From Ophiothrix spiculata (Eukaryota; Echinodermata; Ophiuroidea; Amphilepidida; Ophiotrichidae), in the NCBI GenBank assembly GCA_000969725.1, contig JXSR01S022933.1: DNA of 21,864 bases; one strand, 5' to 3'. Shown piece by piece: positions 1-10,200 of this stretch; position 1 is the first letter of the stretch, and every line of letters starts with the position of its first letter. Position numbers and translations under genes: made by a program. Below the pieces are notes generated by a model, which worked only from the letters and a program-made list of their open reading frames with translations, did no database searches and was not told the origin of the DNA.

Positions 1-500
1 CTATGGTCAACCATGATCAACCATGGCCAACCATGGTTAACATGATGGATTTTCATGTGACCATGGTCAGACATGGTGACTACGGTCAATGTCATAATTT
101 GAAATTGCCAGACCATGGTCAAACACACTCCAACGATGGTTGACCATGGCTGACCATGTTCAGCCATGCTTAAGCATGGTATGCCATGGTAACACCATGG
201 CTGACCATGTTCAGCCATGCTTAAGCATGGTATGCCATGGTGACACCACGGCTGACCATGTTCAGCCATGCTTAAGCATGGTATACCATGGTGACACCAT
301 GGCTGACCATGTTCAGCCATGCTTAAGCATGGTATACCATGGTGACACCATGGCTGACCATGTTCAGCCATGCTTAAGCATGGTATACCATGGGAACCAT
401 GGTCACCATGGTTGGCCATGGTCAAGCCACCATGGCCGATCATGGCTGACCATGGTCAACCATGGTCATCAATGTCTTGACCATGGTTGACCATGCTAGC
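1..500. repeat. CATGG-rich minisatellite with five 51-bp units
   Basis: Five head-to-tail 51-bp units start at 143, 194, 245, 296 and 347 and end at 397. They differ at only a few bases: units 1-2 carry TATGCC where units 3-5 carry TATACC, and unit 3 begins ACCACGG instead of ACCATGG. Each unit contains the perfect 16-nt palindrome CCATGCTTAAGCATGG plus CCATGG palindromes. The flanks (1-142 and 398-500) are looser iterations of a roughly 10-bp ACCATGGTCA motif, itself nearly self-complementary. The 51-bp unit probably arose by amplification from this decamer array. Because 51 is a multiple of three, the array opens a spurious repetitive reading frame. No gene is supported here. Confidence 0.93.
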
Positions 501-1146
501 ACGGTTAACATTTCGCCTAGGCAAGTTGACACACTGGAACCTTTGTGACTTCCATCAAAACAGAATTTTTGAAAATGTTTATTTGTTTTGAAATTATGCC
601 CTTTAGAAGCAAACTTTATAGGGTCCATAATTTTATGCATTTGTTTTGGTAAATTAGTCTTTTGTTCAAAAAAACAAATCTTTGTAAAAATTTGATTTCT
701 AGAGGTACTTCAGAATGTTGAAATCAACATCTGATATAGGTATTTAGAACATTTCATATTTTTGTTAATTCTAAAACTAATAATACAAATACTTTCCTAA
801 AATATTCTATGTGGTGCCAAGATTTCATTTTATCATCAAACCTCAATTCGGCCCCATTGTAACTTTAGGTCTTATCCAAATGTAGGGTTTAGGATTATTT
901 TTAGGGTTATATTCAAGTTACGAGTTAGTTTTAGAGTTATGGTTTATGATAGGGTTAGAGGTAGTTTTAGGGCTAGGGCTAGGATAAAGTTTTTAAAAGA
1001 TTAACCTAAAATATACCGTTTTCCTACGTTCCAATACAAACGTGTGTAAAAAAGTTAATTTAATTGCAGATATTTGTTGCATAAACTATCCGATACACAA
1101 TTAAAAGTACCCTTAATGTTGAATTTGACTTTTCTGTTATTTTCAG
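501..1146. other. AT-rich intronic sequence upstream of the first visible exon
   Basis: This is the downstream part of an intron whose 5' end lies before the window. It is AT-rich with no convincing coding segment. It contains the degenerate TTAGGG-like stretch listed separately and ends in a polypyrimidine-type acceptor, TTTTCAG, just before 1147. I looked for the preceding ACSS exon, whose wording should end just before NCID, and did not find it. Confidence 0.6.
866..985. repeat. Degenerate TTAGGG-like simple repeat
   Basis: About 120 bases contain many variants of TAGGGTT, TTAGGG, TAGGGCTAGGG and GTTAG on the plus strand, separated by AT-rich bases. The pattern resembles a decayed interstitial telomere-type or GGGTTA microsatellite. 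It is too degenerate to be a functional telomere. Confidence 0.5.
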
Positions 1147-1243
1147 TAAACTGCATCGATAGACACAAGGAAGCTTCTCCGGACAGAGTAGCACTGATCT
1201 GGGAGAAAGATGAACCCAAACAAGAACAAAGGGTTACATACAA
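1147..1243 (+). CDS. ACSS1: ACSS1-like exon 1 of window (NCIDRH...EQRVTYK)
   Basis: A 97-bp exon between acceptor TTTTCAG and donor CAA/GTGAGT. Its first two bases complete a codon begun in an unseen upstream exon, and it ends two bases into a lysine codon. It encodes [20 protein letters not shown] and then an acidic, glutamine-rich turn ending in VTYK. In the family this is the end of the N-terminal ACS-specific region, where NCLD and VALIWE are conserved before the adenylation domain's first sheet. The VALIWE wording is ACSS1-like; ACSS2 has VAFYWE. Confidence 0.93.
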
Positions 1244-4200
1244 GTGAGTTTGGTTTTCATTTCTGGATAACAAGGAAAATTTGATTTTGTCTGCAAACTT
1301 TTGTGTAACAGCTACAGATTCCAAAAAAGAGATCCCAAAGTCTATGCCCATACACCATTATTTTGAGCTACTGAAGAGATCAAGTTTGGACTGGGTTACC
1401 GACACCCATAGATTAAAGTAAAGATAGGAAATGGGACTGACTATATGCACCCTAAAAATTTGGCTAAGTTTGATGATTGCGCTAGGCGGGACCGACGCTG
1501 GGCGAGTGCGTAGTGACTCAACTCTGCGTTCTGTTTCAGGAAATCCATTCAACAAATTTTGATATTAAATGCCATTTCAAGAAAAACGATAACTCAAATT
1601 ACAATTCAAACTGTGGGAATGGATTTCTTGACCCCATATGCTCTAAAAACATATAAAAATGTTATTTAAAGTGTGAAAAATTAATGAAAAACACTGTTTT
1701 CGAAATTTGCTCGGACCCCCCACATTGAAAATCGTTTTTCGGCCAGCACCCCACCATTTTTTAACCGATTTCTTTAAAAGAGGTGTCAAAATGCTCTGTA
1801 AAACAAGTTGCTTAAGATTAGACCTGTAGGTATTGCATTTGAGACATCACCAATTTTTAGCCCACCACACACAAGCAAGGAACAGCACATGACTGACTCG
1901 ATAGCTGCATTCTCGGTCAAATTATCAATCTGCCGGAGTACGTCGACACCAAGTGAAACTGTTTTAGAACTGAAATATTTGTACATTAACAAACCTATTG
2001 CAATTATTACAACTTTATTGAAATGGTTTGAGTCTTTCAGATGACCATAACTTTGAAAATTCTCAGTCGTTTGTCAAATACAGGCTATCAAATGAAACCT
2101 GAAATTCAAGTACTTTAAAACAAGAAATACAAAATTACCCTTGCGTTATTCATATTGGTGCGCCAACTTTGTTTTTAACAGACGGGGCAATACTTTTTTG
2201 ACTACCTTCAGGTGATTACCTTTTAGTGTTACAAAACAGACCATGTTAATTTGATTTAGCAAGTAGTTATCCAAAGCCCAAGTCTATACTTTGATGAAGT
2301 CTAGTTTATCTTAAAGTAAATGGGTCTGAAATATTATTTTAACCTTCTTTTTTCTATGATCACTGGTGCTAAAGTGGATGATTGAGATTGTCACACAAAC
2401 TGGCATATTTTGGTATGTGTCAAGGTTAAGTAAAAATTTTGAAGGGAAATTGAAAGAAAAGGGATTTCTGGAAAAATAATTTGAAAGGTGAAGATTTTTG
2501 CACATATTTGAAGAACTGAACCAGAAATAACAAATGTTTATTATTGCAATGGTTGCAATTCTCAAAAGCAGTGCCTTGCCATGGTTCTTGGAAGATCACT
2601 GATCCAAAAAATGTCATTTTGGACTACTTTTTGTGACAATTTTTAATTATTTATTTTGTAGAAGAGAAATATGACCGAACAACCGAATTGCTTGATTACA
2701 GTAGGCCTACTTTAATTATCCAATATTTTGTGATGGTTTATGGGAAAAAGTCAATCATTAGTGAGGTACTCATTAGTCATATTTAATTAAAACACAGGTC
2801 GTGTAAAATGATGAAAGAGACAACATTTCATCGCTAAAGTTGACATCTTCGTCAGATTATTCTAAGTAAAGTAAATTAATAACTCTCAGAAAAAGGTTCA
2901 ATTAAGAATCCTTTCAGTCCTGTAGTGAGCATCCTTTCATCTAAAAGGTTCTTATAAGCTTATGACACTCAAAGCAGAGAACATGCTAAAACTAGCATTT
3001 TGTTTAAGATATTGGAAAAAGAAAAGATCTCTGTCAAACTGGAAACATTAAAAAATGTGTTTTATACGTAATACATTGTATATTGATAGGTTTTCAGAAA
3101 GATTTTCTCTGTTGAAAGGGATTTAACCACGTTTCAGACTGGTTTATCACATATCAACAATGATACATCTGATACGTCCACAGATTTTTATCCTGCTCGG
3201 GTGGCTAAAGCTGTACTCATGTGATGAATATATGTGTGAGCGTATCTTTGTTGTTTGTGATAAACCACTCTGTAACATGTTTTAATCTGTAAATCAATGT
3301 ACTCTCAGTACTGAATGATTTCTTGCTTTGGCACACTTAATTATCACTAGCATGTCCAGGGGTGGCTTTGGCGGCTGAAGCCCCCCCCCCCCCTGCACTT
3401 TGTTGAAAATGGTGTAAAATCGGACATTTGTTTTATGATTTTTGGCATAAGCCTCTCACAGAAGTTAGGATTTTATATTGATGTGGTGATTTCTCCATGC
3501 TTTCCGTGATAAATGTTACATGCACTTAGCAATCCTGAAACCAGGATTAATGTTATTTCACTATCAAATATATTGTTTTTATGTACAGAGAGTTATATGA
3601 CATGACAAATCAGTTGGCCAATACTCTGAGGCGTCATGGAGTCAAGAAAGGCGACCGTGTAGCAATCTACCTCCCTAACTCGCCCATAGCTGTTGCAGCA
3701 TTGCAGGCTTGTGCTCGTATTGGTGCTGTACATGGTGTTGTGTTTGCTGGATTCAGTGCTGAGGCTCTTGCAAGTCGCATAAGAGATGGTAGGTAGTTCA
3801 AAAGGTTTGTCTTTGTGTGATTCATGATAATCTTGTTGTTGTCAGTATGTTTCATTTAGTGAAATAATAAAATCAGACCCAAGCAATTCGCCCGAGCCGA
3901 GCAAGGATAAGCCGAGCAAGAAAATAGATCAACGTTGGCTCATTAGCCTATACGGGATTTCCAATCTCTTATACAGAAACTCAAATATCGCTGATTTGTT
4001 CCATTGAAATACATTGCGTTTTTTGTCAAAATTGGCCAACTTTAGAAGCTCACTGTGGTTGTAATCGGAGTACAACAAAGGTTTTTGACACATACCCATA
4101 AGGAGATGAATGTTCATAACATTATTTTATCACATTTTTGCTTATTGTACTCCTAATAAACACAGAAGGATAATCTGAAGATACCTATTTTTCGCTATCG

Positions 4201-7200
4201 GGGTAAGTGTAGTCCTACCGTATACTGTAAATTAGCAAATTTATCAGTAGCTCATGTCTTATTTTAATTTTTTTTTAAAAAGAATAAATAAAAGAAGAAT
4301 TGTATCATAGAGAGTGACAGGTCAAAGAAAATGATGGGATCTAATTGAAATAAAAAGAAAAGAAAATAAGAAAAAAATGTAAAAATGAGAGGGTATGCAG
4401 GAATCGAACCTGTGATTTTTGGTCGGAAAGCGAGAATTTTGCCATCAAGTCACGCAATCGGCTGATAATCACGAGGTGAATCTAAATACTTTAGGAAACA
4501 TGTATTGTGCAAGACGAAATTACACACAATTATTAAAAATTGGAAATCAAATTTGGGGAAATTCTGTTAATTACTGTCATATTTGGGTAAATGATATTAT
4601 TTTACAAAACATATGGGCTATTTAGGAAGAGTTTGAAGAAAAAATTAGAGCAAATTGGGTTTGCCAATTGGGCGCAGAGGTTTATGGGCTGACGTTGATC
4701 TCTTCTCTTAAGCCAAGCTACCTGATCTAAGCCAATTCAATGCTTGGGACAAGATATCATTATTAACTAGATCGCTAAGTACTTATTGATATTATTACTT
4801 GATATTTGCACGGAAGAGGAAAATGTGAAGGTAGTTCGAGCAACTACTTTATTTAATGGCTAAATTAAAGTTTGTTAGAGAAGGAAATGTGTATTTTTGT
4901 CAAAGTTTTCTTTCCATATTTTTGCCCATTGTTTGAGGCAGTAATTCTTGAATGCGCACTCAAAGTCATGAGTGTAGCCGCAGATCGTTTTTACCTTGAA
5001 AATATATGCTTGCTTGATCGTTACCTTCAACGCATTCACGAATTAAATCCACAAACAATACTTTATTATTTTCTCTAACTTTATTTTACTTAAAACACAT
5101 CTTTCAAGATTGTAGAACTTAAGATGTCTTGTCCACGCGTACTGGTACTCACTGGTTTTGATTTCACAAGTGCAGAAACATGCATGCGCAGTATACACAG
5201 AATGGCGTTTTGAAGCCAAAAATGTCACATTTCGTGAAAAATAAGTTCACATTTTCCCCCACATATTTTTGGCTCATTCCCCCCAAATTTTCCTGAATTT
5301 TTAGTTGAAATCATGCTTCAAGGTTGAAAGATCTTCTGTTAACTATTTCAATTTTTCAATTTTAAGTTTACTCTTATTTACATAATTTTTTTTCTTTATC
5401 AATTTTCCAGCTGGTGCAGAAACAATCATAACTTCTGACCAAGCAGTGAGAGGAGGGAAGATTATTGAGTTGAAGGCTACAGTAGATGCTGCCGTGGCCC
5501 TCTGCCCTGGTGTCAAAAGGGTGTTTGTTGCACAGAGAACGGGCAACAAGGTGTCCAAAACAGACTTTGATATTCCGTTGGAAGAGGTCAGTGCTTTTTG
5601 AATACAAATCTATGCTAATGATATCATTAATAGGTTAGTTAATGCGCTTTTCATGTCACAAGTGAAATGAGACAAAATCTATGAACGCGCCATCCATTTT
5701 TATGTGTCCAATTTATGAGGCTTGTAAGAACTGAGTGCCATGCACAGCAATCAAAATTGACCGCAACTGCTTTGATTTTATCTCATTTTACGAGCATAAT
5801 GGAATGTTGATTTACTAACCTAATTATACACAACAGAAAAATAATATTACATCTTTTAGGCTTTGATATGGACATCAGAATTCAAAACTAAGTTAAACTA
5901 AATGAATCATTACCTAACAAAAAAGGTAACATGCATGCGCTTCAAACACCTGTCACACATAGCGAATGCAACACACAGAGTACATTGCGAATTTTCAATA
6001 CACTTCACATACTTTATATTCTTGCGTTCTGATTTGCTAGGTGACATGCGGAGTGTATGAATTTCTATCAAAGTGACTTCCTGCAGTGGCAATGATTTGC
6101 ATAATTGCCATGGTATGGTTTAACAAGAAAGTTAAAGCTGGTTTCAAAGTTGCCTTTCGTGTGGTCGTACAGCCAGCATGACGTCAAAAATTTCAAGTGC
6201 GTACACTCAACAGTGTTGCATCAGAAAAAATTTGCGGCAAGCACGATAAGCCGATATATTGATTACCTTGTTGTGATGGTTGCAACGACACAAAATTTTG
6301 AGTTGGAATAAATTCAACTTTTCTTGCAACAGACCACGGCAATATGCAAATGTGTCGTGCTACATTACAACAACTCAAATTAGGAAACCCTTGGTTGTCT
6401 GCTGCAGCGTCATCTGTCGCAACGACTGCTACTGTACTGTGAAACCACTTTACATTCTCTCCATCAATTTACAGATTTTCGTTATTCCAATATGACCTGG
6501 TAATCAATTTATTATAGCTTGTTGTACTTGTTGCACTTCCGAAAAATTGACGTCATTGCAACAAGCACAGCTGAAGCCCATTTTATAAAAAGGAGCATCT
6601 CTTATATAAATAAACTTTTCACACTCCCCTGTATATAACTTGTGAAAGATACTTATATTATGTCACGTAAAGTGAACCAATTTGACATTTGCCATCTTAC
6701 ATGCTTTCCCATACTATAAAGATAAACAGGCAAAATCATGTAGGGTACGCTTACCAATTCCCGGACAGTGCCAGTTACCGGACAGTTTCAACTAGTTTCG
6801 TATTTCAATCCATCTGATATGTGTAAGCAATGTCCGTCCGAATTGTAATTGAACTAAACTAAGGGTCGAATACTTGCTGCATTTAAATTGCCGTTTTTAT
6901 GGCCGGGACATCGAAAAAAGCTCCCGAAAAATGATTATGAGAGAGGCGAGTAGCTCATATAATGATTGAAAATATGTTACAAATAAGGTTGTACAACACA
7001 GTGTGATCACTTCTTGCTGGTCTTACGTTTTGTACATTCAATAAAAACTAATATATTTACGTTTTCATGTTTGTATAGAATACATTTTAGACACCAGACG
7101 CCAGTTTGACTTGTTATTTCACATTTGCTCATTTCAAGAACTGTCCGCGATCTGGCATAGCAAATCTGCGTGTGTGCCAATTCCCGGACGTTTAAGGCTG

Positions 7201-10200
7201 GGGTAGACCTTCAAATGGCATAAACCGTTTTGTCACACTAACTATCAAACTAATTACATAAACTATATAAAAGTATACATTTTTAGAAGCGAACTTTTAC
7301 CCTGAACATGATGATGACACCATTTTTTGACCAAGAGTATCAATTTTAGCAAGAAATGCCAAAAAACATATTTTTTGCCCCAAAAATTTCTAAAATGCCT
7401 AACTAAAATTTGCATTTGTGAATTGTTAAACTTTTTTTGCTTTTTGGAATCTAGAAACAAATGTCTAGGAAGCATTTTCTCAATTTTTTGATTTTTATCT
7501 TAGGTTTTTTTTAAATGCCAAAAATAGGTCAAAAATGTTTTAAAAAATCCCACCGCTGCCACCAAAATGTCAATTTTTGGCCTATTTTTATCAATTTTTC
7601 AAAAAATAAGATAAAAATCGAAAATTTCAGCAACAATCGCTTCCACTGTTTCTTCACTTTGGATGGCAAAAGAATGGGGTTTATTACGCCATCCAAGTAT
7701 AAATTGCCGAAAGCTGCGAATGGTTATTATCATCAGAGAAAGATGTTTGAAGTAAATAATATTTCGTATAGAACAAAATTTGTAATATTATAGATAGTTC
7801 TCAAGGAATATGTTTTATAGATATGTTTATTAAACCTACGTTTTCCAAATAATTGAATTTGGTCAAGACATAATCATACATAACAATAATGTAGAAATTG
7901 TTTTACTTATTTATTATATATTTTATATATTCACGTACGTAATTAATTATTTAACGCCCGTCCACATACTATGTCCTCGCCTAAGAGGAGAGGGTGAAAA
8001 TGAAATGGGCATACCAAAAGTGTGGTTGTTTTATACCATAGGTAGTTATAGGGTCTCCTCTTTCCATTGGTACAAAAATCATGAAAATCGGCGAAAGCGT
8101 TATGTAATGATGGTGTCGTTAAGTACTTCAGGTCGGAAAATGTCAACATTTTGCTATGAAAGTTTTACAACACCACTGTCAAAACACTGTTTTAAAAGTT
8201 GTTATTTAAAAAGACGTTGTTTAAGTGGTGTTCTTTAATTTTTTAAACAACATTGTTCAGTTTGCTATTAAAGAGTGTTGTCTTAATATTGTTTAAGTTT
8301 TAAACATGTTGACAACTTGTAAGATTTTAAACAACCACTGTATCAATAGGTCATCGCTCAACCTTCTTTTAAAATATTGTACACAATATTGTTTAAAAAA
8401 TCAGCAACCGATGTTTAAACTTTTAAACTCTGGTTTAAATTTTAAACCAGGATGAACGATGATCTATTGATACAATGGTTGTTTAAAAAGTTTTGAACAT
8501 CTTGTTCAATTATTTTCTAACAGTGTAAATATCGGATTTTCATGGTGGTTTTTTTTGCTAATGAATAAACTTGAGGCTCATTCTCCGATAAATCGTGCAA
8601 CTATGGTTAGAGAAATGTTGAAATTTCGACTACTAATAACTTATGAAAAACATACAAAATCATAAACTCTTATGGTTTCTGAAGATGAAAAAGTGCATGG
8701 GAGATGTTTTAAAAATACTTGATTTTTTAACCATTGTATTCCCTATTCCTAAATTTCGTATCTGTCGTTTCGTAGATCTGTTTGAATCTTTTTTTTTAAT
8801 ATTCATTATTGAGAAAATTAGTTTTGTTACAAACTCGATCTTTACACTAAATTAGGAGCTCTACACATACTACACTGTGGTGTAGTATTTCGCTCATAGT
8901 GTACCGCGTTTTGCGAGAAGGCAGCAAAATGTGCGTTTCGTATCTGTCGCGACGTGACAGTCACATAGGTTTTTTTTGATATTAATATCCTTGTAAATCA
9001 TTACTGTAAATATATAATTCTATATAATATATATGTATTCAACACTGAAGTTTACTTGATAGACCTAATGCAGAATCATCCATCAACAAATTCATTTTCA
9101 CACTTTGTTATCGATTTTAGAATCTACTTCGTATCTGTTTGCAATTTTGGTGACATGCTTTAAAAAGCTCTTATGCCATATCAAATACTTAATATAATTA
9201 AACTCTATATGTCATTATCGATACCTATCACGGACTGTTAAATAGCGTGCATTGCGTTTGATATGCCCGAATATTTTAGGAACGGGGGCACTTAAAACAT
9301 AAAAAGTATGGCTGGCGACATGGGGAAAAGTAACGATTTTGCATTTTCAGAATAATCGTTATCTACTTTCCTGGCATGCTAAAATGTTTAGCTTCACACA
9401 TGTTACTAATGTGACTCTAATGCATTAACTAGACCACTCAAATTATTTGTAATAGGCTTAACAACGTTAAACAAGTAACACGAACATGAGCGACACCAAA
9501 ACGGCAAAGTTGCACACTTTATTGGAGAATAAGCTTTGAGGAAACGGTAGTTGTAAGTTTAAGCTTCTCAGATAAATTTCAAAATGGTGACTTTTCAATG
9601 AATGGGGTTGTTACTATACCCATACCCATGTACTTTCACGGCTTAGGGGCCGTTCACAAACCCTTGTAAGGGGGAGGGGGGCTTGAAAATTATTACCATA
9701 AATTTCTGGTAAAAATTGACATGCTTTTCTATGGAGTTGACCACTAATTTTGGTCGCAAAAAAATTTCCGTTCATCAGGCACCCTACAAGTGTTTGTGAA
9801 CGGTCCCTTACGGTCCTACCCTGACCTAAGATGGTACTCCGACATTTTTCATCAAAATGACCGCAAAGGATGTAAAAACAATTATTTAGATGCCCAAAGT
9901 CACTTTGTTTTGCATTTTATAAAACTATAAAGCCCATCAAACGTAATAAACGATAACATTGAAACTATAACGTAATAAATATTTGTACTTATTTTTAATA
10001 CCTCTCGTTGACAAACAAAGACCTATACATGTATGTCGAAGTTTGTATTATTTTTTTGATCAAAGCCCTGCTATCTATTCTTCATGTAATCAGTGGCGTA
10101 GCTAGGGGGGGGGTTAGGGGGGGGGCACGTGCCCCGGGGGCACGTGCCCCGGGGCGCTGAAATGACCAAAAAGGAAAAAAAAGAAGAGAAAGAAAAAAGG

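Larger units (their letters stand above)
1244..3588 (+). other. Intron 1 of window (2345 bp)
   Basis: GT-AG intron. It holds a short CpG-rich island (about 1476-1532) in otherwise AT-rich sequence, a short TIR element at 3135-3272 and a 13-base C tract at 3381-3393. A GTAGGCCTAC palindrome sits near 2700. Short overlapping minus-strand open frames around 2311-2617 have no recognisable domain and look like chance. Confidence 0.85.
3789..5410 (+). other. Intron 2 of window (1622 bp)
   Basis: GT-AG intron. Its first half is largely the TIR-bounded element at 3877-4750, which contains a tRNA-derived fragment. The remainder (4751-5410) is AT-rich with no recognised gene. It ends in a long pyrimidine tract and acceptor TTTTCCAG. 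Confidence 0.85.

Noticed and set aside
143..397. CRISPR-like array
   Set aside because: The units are contiguous tandem repeats with no unique spacers, in eukaryotic intronic DNA.
140..490. 116-codon repetitive open frame
   Set aside because: It arises because the 51-bp minisatellite unit is a multiple of three. The array is palindromic satellite DNA with no flanking gene signals.
2311..2617. Two overlapping minus-strand open frames
   Set aside because: AT-rich, phenylalanine-rich products without motifs; overlapping frames in an intron fit chance.
3581..3583. ATG as the ACSS start codon
   Set aside because: It lies in the intron, before acceptor TGTACAG. An upstream exon (1147-1243) supplies conserved family sequence in phase.
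4387..4462. Intact tRNA gene
   Set aside because: The B box is perfect, but the acceptor ends do not pair and the D and anticodon arms do not fold, so it is listed as a derived fragment.
7515..7793. 92-codon plus-strand open frame
   Set aside because: Its first half is the AT-rich hairpin at 7478-7630 and no protein family features are visible.
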